Shown here: piece by piece, positions 9,268 through 18,758 of the stretch
Layout of the letters: every line of letters begins with the position of its first letter
How positions within the stretch are numbered: the first letter of the stretch is position 1
Source: Butyrivibrio sp. NC3005
GTDB lineage: Bacteria; Bacillota; Clostridia; Lachnospirales; Lachnospiraceae
Assembly (NCBI RefSeq): GCF_000424545.1
Contig: NZ_AUKC01000014.1
Location: forward strand, 35,260-99,259
Direction: 5' to 3'
DNA length: 64,000 nt
Position numbers and translations under genes: made by a program
The notes under the pieces: generated by a model
What the model saw: only the letters and a program-made list of their open reading frames with translations
Database searches by the model: none
What the model was told of the DNA's origin: nothing

Positions 9268-10539
9268 ATGATTCTGATTAAAAATGGGCATCTGATTAAC
9301 CCTGAAAATGGGGATGAGTACGAGGGGAATCTGCTTGTTGGTGATGATGGAAGGATTGCCAAAATCAGCAAAGAAGATATCAAAGTTGATGACAGGTGCA
9401 GTGTAATAGATGCATCTAACCTTGTTGTTACTTCTGGTTTTGTAGATGCGCATGTGCATTTTAGAGATCCTGGACAGACACACAAAGAAGATATTCTTAC
9501 AGGTGCAAAGGCGGCAGCAAAAGGCGGTTTTACAAGTGTAATCATGATGGGAAATACTATTCCTAGGATGGATAATGCTGATACTATTCGCTATGCTCTT
9601 AAAAAGGGAAGAACTACAGGTATCAACGTTTACTGCTGTGCGAATGCTACTAAGAATATGTCTGGAAAAGAGATTACAGATTTTGACAGTCTTGTAGAGG
9701 CGGGAGCAGTTCTTTTTACTGATGATGGTGTTCCGATAAGAGATGCTAAGCTTATGGAAGAAATCTGCGTGCAGGTTGCAAAGAAGAACATGGTGCTTAG
9801 CCTTCACGAAGAAAATCCCGAGTATATAAAAGAAAATGGTATAAATTCCGGCAAAATAGCAGAAAACCTTGGTTTGACAGGTTCTGACAGGATGGCTGAG
9901 ATTTCTATGGTGGAGCGTGATATTGAGATTTCGAGGAAAACTGGTGCGAATCTTACTATTCAGCACATTTCTACCAAAGAAGCTGTAGACATGATTAGAG
10001 AAGCTAGGAAAGAAGGAGTAAATATTCATGCTGAGGCAACTCCTCATCATTTTACTCTGACTCAGGATGCAGTGCTTAAGTACGGAACTTATGCCAAGAT
10101 GAATCCTCCGCTTAGACTTGAATCGGACAGACAGGCTATTATAGAAGGTCTTACAGATGGCACTATTGAAATGGTGGCAACTGATCATGCTCCTCACAGC
10201 ATAGAGGAAAAAAATCAGGATTTCGTCAAGGCTCCAAGTGGAATTATTGGCCTTGAAACATCTTTTTCCTTAGGTTTAAGAGAACTTGTTCAAAAAAATC
10301 ATATGTCTCTTGCGACTCTTTTAAACAGGATGTCATATGGAGCTGCAAATTTGTATAATCTTCCAGCAGGAAAGCTACGTGAAGGCGAATCTGCAGATCT
10401 TGTAATAATAGATTTGAATAAAGAATGGGTGTGCGATAAATTCTGTTCCAAGGCATGCAATTCTCCATTTACAGGAGAGGTTTTGCCGGGCGTTATAATG
10501 TACACTATTTGTAACGGAAAAGTTGTATACAAAGGTTGA
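9268..10539 (+). CDS. pyrC: Dihydroorotase
   Basis: 423 residues, type I dihydroorotase length. Metal ligands are visible in DAHVHFRDPGQ, EATPHHF and ATDHAPHS. It interconverts carbamoyl-aspartate and dihydroorotate in the cytosol and feeds PyrD/PyrK, encoded just downstream. TTG 9250 would give six more residues, but TGGAGG at 9258-9263 fits ATG 9268. There is no room upstream for a long PyrR-type attenuator. Confidence 0.95.
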   Translation: MILIKNGHLINPENGDEYEGNLLVGDDGRIAKISKEDIKVDDRCSVIDASNLVVTSGFVDAHVHFRDPGQTHKEDILTGAKAAAKGGFTSVIMMGNTIPRMDNADTIRYALKKGRTTGINVYCCANATKNMSGKEITDFDSLVEAGAVLFTDDGVPIRDAKLMEEICVQVAKKNMVLSLHEENPEYIKENGINSGKIAENLGLTGSDRMAEISMVERDIEISRKTGANLTIQHISTKEAVDMIREARKEGVNIHAEATPHHFTLTQDAVLKYGTYAKMNPPLRLESDRQAIIEGLTDGTIEMVATDHAPHSIEEKNQDFVKAPSGIIGLETSFSLGLRELVQKNHMSLATLLNRMSYGAANLYNLPAGKLREGESADLVIIDLNKEWVCDKFCSKACNSPFTGEVLPGVIMYTICNGKVVYKG

Positions 10540-10604
10540 TGCAAAACCTTGTATTGAATAAATATGTGCGATATTAAATGTTTTTTGCAGAAAAGGAATA
10601 AGGT

Positions 10605-11402
10605 ATGTCTAAGAAAAAGGAATCAGGAATTGTAATATCTCAACGTGAAATTGCTGATGGAATATTTGATTTGTGGATAAATACAGATATTTCAAAAACA
10701 GCAAAAGCAGGTCAGTTTGTAGGTGTTTATCCAGCAAATGGCGCTATGCTTCTTCCTCGTCCTATCAGTATATGCAAGGTTGATAAAGATAATAATGCGT
10801 TAAGACTTGTGTATAGAGTGGCAGGAAAGGGAACTTTAGAGTTTTCATTTCTTAAAAAGGGAGATAGAATCGATGTTCTTGGACCTTTGGGAAATGGCTA
10901 TCCTGTCGATAAAGCTTGTGGGAAAAAAGTTATCCTTATGGGCGGAGGTATTGGTGTGCCTCCGTTACTGGAAATGTCAAGAGTTTTGAAGGATTTGGAT
11001 GATAATAAAAAGCCTAGTGAAGTGTCTATTGTTATGGGATACCGCAATTCTCAAGATTTTCTTGCCGATGAATTCAGGGAAAATGGACAGTTCTATGTGG
11101 CAACTGATGATGGTAGTCTTGGAGTTCGTGGAACTGTAATTGATGCACTTAACAAAGAGAATATTGAAGGTGATGTTATTTTTGCCTGTGGCCCTATGCC
11201 GATGCTTCGCGCTATTAAGAAGTACGCAGGTGAACATAACATGGAAGCTTATATTTCTCTTGAGGAAAAGATGGCCTGTGGTGTGGGTGCCTGTCTTGGG
11301 TGCGTTGTAAAAACAAGAGATGTAGATGCCCACTCTCATGTAAAAAATGCAAGAATATGCACAGATGGCCCTGTGTATGATGCAAGAGATGTTGAGATTT
11401 AA
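10605..11402 (+). CDS. pyrK: Dihydroorotate dehydrogenase electron-transfer subunit
   Basis: 265 residues. The N-terminal FAD-binding barrel has LLPRPISI, followed by an NAD-binding segment (GGGIGVPPLLEM). The C-terminal [2Fe-2S] cysteines lie in EKMACGVGACLGC plus a later RICTDGP. PyrK passes electrons from PyrD's FMN to NAD+ in the class 1B enzyme. It lies between pyrC and pyrD and is presumably co-transcribed with both. Confidence 0.95.
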   Translation: MSKKKESGIVISQREIADGIFDLWINTDISKTAKAGQFVGVYPANGAMLLPRPISICKVDKDNNALRLVYRVAGKGTLEFSFLKKGDRIDVLGPLGNGYPVDKACGKKVILMGGGIGVPPLLEMSRVLKDLDDNKKPSEVSIVMGYRNSQDFLADEFRENGQFYVATDDGSLGVRGTVIDALNKENIEGDVIFACGPMPMLRAIKKYAGEHNMEAYISLEEKMACGVGACLGCVVKTRDVDAHSHVKNARICTDGPVYDARDVEI

Positions 11403-11457
11403 GGGAATAAAAAGCAGTTTGCGCAGTTTTTATAAATAAATGTTGGAAAGGTTTCTT

Positions 11458-12360
11458 ATGAATACTAAGGTAACAATAGCAGGTGTTGAATTTAAAAATC
11501 CGGTGATGGTAGCGTCAGGAACGTTTGGCTCTGGTCAGGAGTATGGCGAATTTGCTGATTTGAACAAGCTTGGCGCAGTGGTAACAAAGGGTGTTGCTAA
11601 CAGGCCTTGGGAAGGCAATCCTACTCCAAGGGTTGCAGAAACTTCCAGTGGTATGCTCAATGCTATCGGTTTGCAGAATCCTGGAATTGATGTTTTTGTA
11701 GAACGAGACATTCCTTTTTTGCAGCAATATGATACCAAAATAATTGTTAATGTCTGTGGTCATTCAATCGAGGAGTATCTTGATGTAGTGGAGAGACTTT
11801 CCGATGAGAAGATTGATATGATGGAGATAAATGTTTCCTGTCCTAATGTCAAAGAGGGCGGAATAGCATTTGGTACAAGGCCTGATGCTCTCTTTGAAAT
11901 TACAAAAGAGATTAAGAAAAAAAGCAAACAGCCTATTATTATGAAACTTTCTCCTAATGTTACAGATATAACTGAAATGGCGAAGGCAGCAGAGGCAGCA
12001 GGTGCAGATGCGATTTCTCTTATCAATACATTAACTGGAATGAAGATTGATATTCACAGGAGATGCTTTGCACTTGCCAATAAAACCGGTGGTCTTTCAG
12101 GTCCTGCTATTAAGCCGGTTGCTGTTAGAATGGTTTATCAGTGTGCAAATGCAGTTAAAATTCCGATTATCGGAATGGGCGGAATCGCAAATGCTGAAGA
12201 TGCAATTGAATTTATGATGGCGGGTGCCAGTGCAGTTGCAGTTGGTATGATGAATTTTCATAACCCATATGCTACTATGGAAGTAGTAAAAGGTATTGAG
12301 GATTTCATGCAGAAGGAAAAGATAGAAGATATAAAGGATATCATTGGAATCGTAAAATAA
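11458..12360 (+). CDS. pyrD: Dihydroorotate dehydrogenase, class 1B catalytic subunit
   Basis: 300 residues. FMN-barrel motifs include NPVMVASGTFGSG near the N-terminus, INVSCPNVKEGG (active-site Cys), IMKLSPNVTDI and GMGGIANAEDAIEF. It oxidises dihydroorotate to orotate, with PyrK delivering electrons to NAD+. ATG 11458 follows GGAAAGG at the right distance; an ATG at 11440 overlaps that site and is less likely. The operon ends with a strong terminator. Confidence 0.95.
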   Translation: MNTKVTIAGVEFKNPVMVASGTFGSGQEYGEFADLNKLGAVVTKGVANRPWEGNPTPRVAETSSGMLNAIGLQNPGIDVFVERDIPFLQQYDTKIIVNVCGHSIEEYLDVVERLSDEKIDMMEINVSCPNVKEGGIAFGTRPDALFEITKEIKKKSKQPIIMKLSPNVTDITEMAKAAEAAGADAISLINTLTGMKIDIHRRCFALANKTGGLSGPAIKPVAVRMVYQCANAVKIPIIGMGGIANAEDAIEFMMAGASAVAVGMMNFHNPYATMEVVKGIEDFMQKEKIEDIKDIIGIVK

Positions 12361-12368
12361 AGCTCTAA

Positions 12369-12410
12369 AAAACTGTTGCAACCGTTTTTGGATGCAACAG
12401 TTTTTTTAGC
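12369..12410 (+). terminator. pyr operon terminator
   Basis: AAAACTGTTGCA / TGCAACAGTTTTTTT stem-loop with a U run, directly after pyrD. Confidence 0.9.
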
Positions 12411-12430
12411 TGTATAGGCAATGTTAAAAA

Positions 12431-12563
12431 GAAACTATAGGTTATTGTTTTCATCAGGAAAATCAATAACCGTACCAGACCAAAATTTGTCGTTAAGACA
12501 AATTTTGTCCTGCGAAGCAGGATTCTTGCTGATGATTATCCTAAATCTCAGCAAGAAGTCATG
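12431..12563 (-). repeat. Interspersed repeat B, copy 2
   Basis: Reverse complement of the repeat B element at 4051-4186 and 52950-53077. All four hairpins are intact; the third has the perfect 11-bp stem CAAAATTTGTC / GACAAATTTTG, and the fourth is GGTTATTG/CAATAACC. It lies between the pyr operon terminator and the 3' end of the minus-strand gene at 12593. Confidence 0.9.
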
Positions 12564-12592
12564 GTAATCGAAAAAACTTCCTGAAATTTAAT

Positions 12593-13279
12593 TTAAGTTT
12601 CCTGATCGCTTTCGTCTTTTAGTTCTTCGATTCCGGTAAGTGTGATCCCGTTTTCTTCGGCCAGCTTTTTGAATCCATTCATTACTGCGTTATAGGTCTT
12701 TTGAGATATCTCAGGGAGTTTTCCGCCCCAGGTTTTTTCTGCCTGTTCATATCCTTTTTTGAAAGCATCAACCATAGTCTGAAGTTTAGAAGGATCTCCA
12801 CCTGTCAATGCATTTGCAAAGTCCAGGATACGTTCAGATGTCTTATTAACACCCCAGTAGCCATCTTCGGAGATATCTTCTGTTGCCTGTTTTTTAGTTT
12901 CTTCGTCAACTTCGAATTTACCACTAGCAAGTGTTTTCCATAGTTCATCTTCACTTGGAATCTTAATGTCTACATTAGCAGTTGCTACAGTTGTTGCCTG
13001 CTGATTGAACATTTTTCTAACTAAATCCAGAAGTTGTTGCTTGCGTGTTTCCTGATCTTTTTTTAGCTTTTCAACTAATTCAGGATTTGGCTTGTAGGTT
13101 TTTGTCTGCTTTGAGGAAGATTCAGATGATTTCTCATATACTACACCAGTTTCTACGGCATCTTCTTTAATTTTGTCTTTTACAGTATCTTTTGCAACTT
13201 GCTCTTTTGCAGCTGCTTCATAAACTGGAGACGTGGTAGTAGTGTTGGAAATGTTGGATATATTTGATATTTCACTCAT
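12593..13279 (-). CDS. Uncharacterised 228-residue protein
   Basis: I do not recognise the family. The N-terminal third is low complexity (repeated ISN and TTT, charged Lys/Glu). A middle section has LLDLVRKMF. The C-terminal part looks folded: YWGVNKTSERILDFANAL, GGDPSKLQTMVDAF, then FKKGYEQAEKTWGGKLP and an amphipathic helix to the end. There is no signal peptide or membrane segment. It has its own ribosome binding site (AGGAGTCCC region before ATG) and is transcribed alone. The disordered N-terminus plus compact C-terminus suggests an adaptor or secreted/flagellar-type accessory protein, but this is a guess. Confidence 0.75.
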   Translation of the reverse strand: MSEISNISNISNTTTTSPVYEAAAKEQVAKDTVKDKIKEDAVETGVVYEKSSESSSKQTKTYKPNPELVEKLKKDQETRKQQLLDLVRKMFNQQATTVATANVDIKIPSEDELWKTLASGKFEVDEETKKQATEDISEDGYWGVNKTSERILDFANALTGGDPSKLQTMVDAFKKGYEQAEKTWGGKLPEISQKTYNAVMNGFKKLAEENGITLTGIEELKDESDQET

Positions 13280-13548
13280 AGGGACTCCTTTCCCGCATCA
13301 TTTGTGACAGCGATTTCTTCAATCCATTGAAGCTTTTGTTGAAACAGTATCAAAATTTAAATATCGAAAAATTCAGCAAGAAGTAACGACATTCGATATG
13401 AAATTTAATGATAAGGTTATTATTATACGTATCCATTTTATTTATCGGAAAATAATCCGAAATACATTAGAGATATTAATCTGTCTTGTTTTTTGTTTTA
13501 AAAAAAAATATAATGTTTTTTGTTGCATTAAAACGGAAAGGAATGAAC

Positions 13549-14415
13549 ATGATTACAAAGAATGCTTATGCAAAGATAAATCTTGGTCTGGATGTTACAG
13601 GCAGACGTGAAGATGGTTATCACATTGTCAGAATGATAATGCAAAATGTTGATATATATGATACTTTGACTTTTGAAAAAACAGCTGAGAATAAGATTGT
13701 GCTTACAGCTAATAAAGAGGATATTCCTACAGATGAGCACAATCTTATTGTCAAGGTGTGCAAAGTTCTTGTGGAAAAGTATGGAATTAAAGAGGGTGTA
13801 AGAATTCACCTTGAAAAGCGCATTCCGGTGGCAGCTGGTATGGCAGGTGGAAGTACAGATGCAGCAGCTTCTTTTTATGGTATGAAGGAACTGTTTGATT
13901 TGCCTATTACAGTTGATGAAATGTGTGATATGGCTGTTAAGCTTGGAGCTGATATACCGTATTGTATTAAAGGTGGTACCATGCTTTCGGAAGGCATTGG
14001 TGAAGTGTTAACAAAACTTCCTGATATGCCTGATTGTTACATTCTAGTAGGTAAGCCTTCAATCGGGGTGTCTACTAAATGGGTATATACAACTCTTGAT
14101 TCCAAACCAATTGAAAAGCATCCTGATATTGATGGAATGTGCGATGCTATTAGAGACAATAGCTTAGAAGGTATAGTCAGCCGTCTTTATAATGTTCTTG
14201 AACCTGTTACAAAGTCTGAACATGATATTATCGAGAAGATTGAGAATGTGATGAAAGACAATGGCGCAGATGAGTCTATCATGACAGGAAGCGGTCCTAC
14301 AGTCTTTGGCATTTTTACTGATGAAGAAAAGGCAAAGAATGCTTATGAAGCTTTGAAAAAGACAGAACTTTGCCCACAGCTTTTTTTGACAAGGCCTATT
14401 AATCCATTGGCATGA
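13549..14415 (+). CDS. ispE: 4-diphosphocytidyl-2-C-methyl-D-erythritol kinase
   Basis: 289 residues, a GHMP kinase of the non-mevalonate isoprenoid pathway. N-terminal AYAKINLGLDV matches the substrate-binding start; the ATP loop is PVAAGMAGGSTDAAA; a C-terminal MTGSGPTVFGIF matches motif III. The start ATG 13549 is placed by GGAAAGG; two in-frame ATGs further upstream lack one. A DUF1934 gene follows. Confidence 0.93.
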   Translation: MITKNAYAKINLGLDVTGRREDGYHIVRMIMQNVDIYDTLTFEKTAENKIVLTANKEDIPTDEHNLIVKVCKVLVEKYGIKEGVRIHLEKRIPVAAGMAGGSTDAAASFYGMKELFDLPITVDEMCDMAVKLGADIPYCIKGGTMLSEGIGEVLTKLPDMPDCYILVGKPSIGVSTKWVYTTLDSKPIEKHPDIDGMCDAIRDNSLEGIVSRLYNVLEPVTKSEHDIIEKIENVMKDNGADESIMTGSGPTVFGIFTDEEKAKNAYEALKKTELCPQLFLTRPINPLA

Positions 14416-14548
14416 TTGGGATTTGAGTATTCTTGTTTTTTATATAAACGTTAAAACAAAAATATTTGTAAACAAAATAGTTAAGATTCTTGTTTACATC
14501 AGGAAAAACATAATAAAGATTCGTAAAAATCTTTAGAAAGGTATTATT

Positions 14549-14977
14549 TTGGAGAATAAAGTAAAAGTTGTTGTTACAGGAGTTCATCTTAGAGGAAACG
14601 AGGAACCAGAGCAGATTGTTACTAAGTCGCTTGCGCTGTGGGAGGATTTAGAAAATGGTGCAATAAGACTTACATGTGATCCTATTAAGGATGATGCAGG
14701 CGAAGAAATTCTGTCTAAGTATGTTTTCTACGATAATAAGATTAAGAGTATTAGAAGTGGCCTTTGTTCATCTATCATGATTTTTGAAAAAGATAAGCCT
14801 TATACTACTACTTACACAACTCCATATGGAAAAATGGATATGGATATTAAAACTACAGCGCTTAAGATTAGAAAGGCAGAAGATAGAAATCTTATCGCAG
14901 AGATTGGATATGAATTATTCTCAAAAGGGGATTTGGTGTCTAAGACCGAGATCATGATAGAAGTATCTGCATGCTGA
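14549..14977 (+). CDS. DUF1934 (YwiB-like) beta-barrel protein
   Basis: 142 residues, the usual size for DUF1934, a calycin-like small cytosolic beta-barrel of unknown function. The pattern KVVVTGVH near the start, then alternating strands (FYDNKIKSIRSG, YTTPYGKMDMDIKTTAL) ending in IGYELFSKGDLVSKTEIMI, fits the family. It uses a TTG start after GAAAGGT. Confidence 0.75.
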   Translation: MENKVKVVVTGVHLRGNEEPEQIVTKSLALWEDLENGAIRLTCDPIKDDAGEEILSKYVFYDNKIKSIRSGLCSSIMIFEKDKPYTTTYTTPYGKMDMDIKTTALKIRKAEDRNLIAEIGYELFSKGDLVSKTEIMIEVSAC

Positions 14978-15070
14978 CAAGATTTTGAAAATGTCTGAGG
15001 CAATGACGTTTTTACCAAAAACATGAGTAGAACAATGTTTTTGACTGATAATCAAATTATATGAATAAGA

Positions 15071-15108
15071 AAAGAAAAAGCAACAGAAATCAAAGTCTGT
15101 TGCTTTTT
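15071..15108. terminator. Bidirectional terminator
   Basis: AAAAAGCAACAGA / TCTGTTGCTTTTT stem with an 8-nt loop, between the DUF1934 gene (+) and the membrane protein gene (-). Confidence 0.9.
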
Positions 15109-15128
15109 GCAAATAATCTATTTGAAAT

Positions 15129-15689
15129 TTATTTGATTGGCTTTGCGCCAGCTTTTTCTTGAGCCTTTTCCCAAAGAGCTGCCCATTTACTCTTTTTCTT
15201 TTGTTCAACAGGAGCAGTGTTTTTGTTTCCGCGAAGACTCTTTACATAAGTTACGTAGATACCTGAAACGTAAGCTACAACTTCTTTCTTTTCTGGAACA
15301 GAATCGAAAATTTCATCTTTACAGATAAGGTTCATTATCTGCGGACCTGCTTTAACTTTAAGGACACAAACTTTGTGGCGACGCATAAGCTTTGGAATAG
15401 AATCCATAACCTGAGCTGGAAGTCCGGCGTCTTTATAAGCAACTTTTTTCTTGTTGATAATGAAAAGATTAACTTTCTGCTTTGCAGCTTCAATTTGAGC
15501 ATCTGCCTCAGCCTGTTTTGTCTGGTACTGACTCCATCTAATGCTCATAAATGATGCAAAAGCTGCAAGTAGAATCAGTAGAATACCAAGAATATAATGA
15601 TGTCCTACGAAAATAGTAAGGATTGCAAGTATTAATGCAGCGGCATCAAGTGCGACCATTACTGCGTGATTTTTGATAAAAGCTAACAA
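15129..15689 (-). CDS. Uncharacterised protein with two N-terminal membrane segments
   Basis: 186 residues. Two adjoining hydrophobic helices occupy residues 8-50 (VALDAAALILAILTIFV and LGILLILLAAFASF). A cytosolic charged region with a coiled-coil-like start follows (QAEADAQIEAAKQK), then a mixed alpha/beta region (VCVLKVKAGPQIMNLICKDE) and a basic tail rich in Lys and Trp. No enzyme motif is visible and I cannot name a family. Confidence 0.7.
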   Translation of the reverse strand: MLAFIKNHAVMVALDAAALILAILTIFVGHHYILGILLILLAAFASFMSIRWSQYQTKQAEADAQIEAAKQKVNLFIINKKKVAYKDAGLPAQVMDSIPKLMRRHKVCVLKVKAGPQIMNLICKDEIFDSVPEKKEVVAYVSGIYVTYVKSLRGNKNTAPVEQKKKSKWAALWEKAQEKAGAKPIK

Positions 15690-15942
15690 AATACATACCT
15701 CCGGAATAAAAGTACCTTCTTATTTTGAATAATAAAACAATTGCAACTTGCATTTTAACATTATTTGATGCGTGCGACAATGGTATTTGAGTAATTTATA
15801 ATTTTTTTCGCTTATAACTTCTATTAAATGCTTTTATCGAAGCCAAAGGTATGGTAAAATTGACACGTTATCTTGAATTTATTTTTTTTATATAAAAATA
15901 TTCTGGTGATTTTAGATATCATTGGAAAAATAGGAGAATGTT

Positions 15943-17217
15943 ATGAAAAGAAAATTGGTTCTAATTCTGCTTACTGCTCTTACAACAGTCTCAATTGCAG
16001 GCTGCAAAAATGCTTCTAATGGCAATAATGCAGGTGCTTCTAATAGTTCACTTTCTACAGCACAGGCAGGTGCTTCTAATGCGGACAATGCAACAGGTAG
16101 CGCGTCTAATTCCGCAGCAACAGCTGCTTCTGTAAAACAGTTTAGCAAAGATGCATACCTTAGCAGTTACAAGGTATCTGATTATATAACACTTGGTGAG
16201 TATAAGGGAATAGAAGTTGAAGTTGCTTCTGTTAAGGTTTCCAATGAAGATGTAGAAGCTAGTATCAAGGATAACTATCTTCCACAGCTTAAAGAAGAAG
16301 TTAAGGATAGAGCTATTCAGAAAGGTGATACTGCAAACATTGATTATGTAGGAAAATATGCAGATACCAAGAAGGAATTCGATGGTGGTAGTGCCAAGGG
16401 ATATGACCTTTCAATTGGTTCTGGAACATTTATTCCTGGATTTGAAGATGGTCTCGTAGGTGCCAAGAAGGGTGAAGTTAAAGATTTAAAACTTACCTTT
16501 CCTAAGGATTACAAGAGTAAAGATCTCGCTGGAAAAGAAGTTGTTTTCACTGTAACTGTTAACAGCATCAGCACAGCGGCCAAAGAAGTAACTGACAAAA
16601 ATGTGGCACAGCTTGGAATTGATGGTGTTAAGAGCGTTAAACAGCTCAGGGTTTATGTTAAAAAAGATCTTGAATCAAAAGCTCAGAGTGAGTATGACAA
16701 TACTCTTCAGAAAAAAGTTATTGATGCAGTTGTAGCAAAATCCAAGTTTTCTGACAAACTTCCTGAACCTATGGTAGAGAGATACATCAAGATGTACAAC
16801 AATTCTCTTGAGTATTATGCAACAATGTATTCTTACTATACAGGCCAGAAACTTACAGGTGATGAATACTTAAAGAATTTCCTTAGCACTTCTGAAAATG
16901 AGAAGGATAAGAATGTTACTGATCTTGAAGCTTATAAGAAGGATAAGGCTTTAGAGCAGATTAAGGCTACTTTAGTAGCATATGCCATTGCAGAAGCTGA
17001 GAATCTTAAAGTTACAGACAAGGAAATCGAGAAAGAAATCACAACAGCAGCTTCTAGTGGTGGATATTCTGATTCTAAGAGTTATACAGATTATTACACA
17101 CAGTCTGTTGGTATGGATGTAAAAGAACTCATTAAAGAGAGTCTTTTGGATGATAAAGCAGTTCAGTTTTTGGCAAAGAACGCAAAGGTTGTAGAGCCAA
17201 AGAAAGATAAAAAGTAA
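15943..17217 (+). CDS. FKBP/trigger-factor-like peptidyl-prolyl isomerase lipoprotein
   Basis: 424 residues. The signal peptide ends in the lipobox IAGC (Cys about 20), followed by an Asn/Ser/Ala-rich linker to about residue 60. An FKBP-type isomerase domain follows: [51 protein letters not shown]. Then comes a long helical trigger-factor-like C-terminal region. The cytosolic trigger factor's ribosome-binding domain is absent, so this is an extracytoplasmic, membrane-anchored folding factor. It is 29 bp upstream of asnS and may be co-transcribed. Confidence 0.88.
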   Translation: MKRKLVLILLTALTTVSIAGCKNASNGNNAGASNSSLSTAQAGASNADNATGSASNSAATAASVKQFSKDAYLSSYKVSDYITLGEYKGIEVEVASVKVSNEDVEASIKDNYLPQLKEEVKDRAIQKGDTANIDYVGKYADTKKEFDGGSAKGYDLSIGSGTFIPGFEDGLVGAKKGEVKDLKLTFPKDYKSKDLAGKEVVFTVTVNSISTAAKEVTDKNVAQLGIDGVKSVKQLRVYVKKDLESKAQSEYDNTLQKKVIDAVVAKSKFSDKLPEPMVERYIKMYNNSLEYYATMYSYYTGQKLTGDEYLKNFLSTSENEKDKNVTDLEAYKKDKALEQIKATLVAYAIAEAENLKVTDKEIEKEITTAASSGGYSDSKSYTDYYTQSVGMDVKELIKESLLDDKAVQFLAKNAKVVEPKKDKK

Positions 17218-17246
17218 TTTTTGACGGTAATGTGGAGGAATTAAAA

Positions 17247-18638
17247 ATGGAGCTGACATATGTAAAGTCTTTGTTTGAAGACATTGATAAATATGCTGGA
17301 AAAGAAGTAACAGTAGGAGGATGGATTAGAAGCATCCGCGATTCTAAGGCAATAGGATTCATTGTATTGAATGATGGTACAGCATTCAAGCCACTTCAGG
17401 TTGTTTATACAGATGAGCTTGCAAACTTTGCTCAGATTAGTAAATTAAATGTTGGTTCAGCTATTTTTGCTACAGGTAAAATTGTTGTAACTCCTGATGC
17501 AAAGCAGCCTTTTGAAATGCAGGCTAAAAGCATTGAAATCGAAGGTGCATCAACAGCTGATTATCCGCTTCAGAAAAAGCGTCATACACTTGAATACCTT
17601 CGTACAATTCCGCATCTTCGTCCACGTACTAATACTTTTGAAGCTGTTTTCCGTGTAAGAAGCCTTGCAGCATTTGCTATTCATCAGTTTTTCCAAGAGA
17701 GAAACTACGTATATGTAAATACTCCTCTTATTACATCTTCTGATGCAGAGGGTGCAGGTGAAATGTTCCAGGTTTCAACTTTGGATTTGAATGATGTTCC
17801 AAAGACTGAAGATGGTGCGGTTGATTTTTCCAAGGATTTTTTTGGAAAGAAGACATCTCTTACTGTTAGTGGTCAGTTAAACGGTGAGACATATGCATGC
17901 GCATTTAGAAATATCTATACATTTGGACCAACTTTTAGAGCTGAGAATTCCAATACAACACGTCATGCAGCAGAGTTCTGGATGATTGAGCCTGAAATTG
18001 CATTTGCTGATCTTAAAGAAGACTGCGATATTGCTGAAGCTATGCTCAAGTATGTAATTAATTATTGCCTTGAGAACGCTCCAGATGAAATGGAATTCTT
18101 TAATCAGTTTATTGATAAGGGACTTCTTGATCGTCTTCATAATGTTGTAGACAATGAGTTTGGTCGCATTACCTATACAGAAGCTATCAAGATTCTTGAA
18201 GAGCACAATGATGAGTTTAGCTATAAGGTATCATGGGGATGTGATCTTCAGACTGAGCATGAGAGATTCCTCACAGAACAGGTATTCAAGAAGCCTGTTT
18301 TCGTAACAGATTATCCAAAGGAAATCAAAGCTTTCTACATGAAGCTTAATCCAGATGGAAAGACTGTTGCAGCAGCTGACTGTCTAGTTCCTGGAATCGG
18401 TGAGATTATTGGTGGAAGCCAGAGAGAAGATAATCTTGAGCTTCTCGAGAATCGTATGAAGGAACTTGGAATGAATGTTGAAGATTATCAGTTCTATCTT
18501 GATCTTCGTCGTTTTGGAAGTGTTCGCCACGCAGGATTTGGTCTCGGATTTGAGAGATGCGTAATGTACCTTACAGGTATGGGAAATATCCGTGACGTAA
18601 TTCCATTCCCAAGAACAGTTGGAAACTGCGAATTATAA
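17247..18638 (+). CDS. asnS: Asparaginyl-tRNA synthetase
   Basis: 463 residues. An N-terminal OB-fold anticodon-binding domain ([19 protein letters not shown]) is joined to a class II catalytic core: [14 protein letters not shown] (motif 1), [25 protein letters not shown] (motif 2 region), and [15 protein letters not shown] with the motif 3 arginine. The AENSNTTRH string favours AsnRS over AspRS. The GGAGG at 17234-17238 selects ATG 17247. There is no T-box leader because the gene directly follows the lipoprotein gene. Confidence 0.96.
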   Translation: MELTYVKSLFEDIDKYAGKEVTVGGWIRSIRDSKAIGFIVLNDGTAFKPLQVVYTDELANFAQISKLNVGSAIFATGKIVVTPDAKQPFEMQAKSIEIEGASTADYPLQKKRHTLEYLRTIPHLRPRTNTFEAVFRVRSLAAFAIHQFFQERNYVYVNTPLITSSDAEGAGEMFQVSTLDLNDVPKTEDGAVDFSKDFFGKKTSLTVSGQLNGETYACAFRNIYTFGPTFRAENSNTTRHAAEFWMIEPEIAFADLKEDCDIAEAMLKYVINYCLENAPDEMEFFNQFIDKGLLDRLHNVVDNEFGRITYTEAIKILEEHNDEFSYKVSWGCDLQTEHERFLTEQVFKKPVFVTDYPKEIKAFYMKLNPDGKTVAAADCLVPGIGEIIGGSQREDNLELLENRMKELGMNVEDYQFYLDLRRFGSVRHAGFGLGFERCVMYLTGMGNIRDVIPFPRTVGNCEL

Positions 18639-18758
18639 TTTGTAATTTTGTATTTACTATGCTTTTAGTAAGATTTTGCGATGTTTACAAAATTGACGAT
18701 TTAGCGCAAAATAAAGACAGAGTGAAAAGAGATTTTTATCTAACGAGGGGAATCGTTT

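Noticed and set aside
9265..10197. 310-codon reading frame opposite pyrC
   Set aside because: Shadow of the pyrC codon pattern; no start signal or protein-like features.
11414..11432. Extra repeat A copy (CAGTTTGCGCAGTTTTT)
   Set aside because: Only about 17 bp are similar and no repeat A hairpins are present.
13370..13390. Fragment of repeat B (TCAGCAAGAAGT)
   Set aside because: Twelve bases only; too short to separate from chance.
14470..14540. Diverged repeat B hairpin 4 (TTACATCAGGAAAA)
   Set aside because: Loop-like similarity but no matching stem arms.
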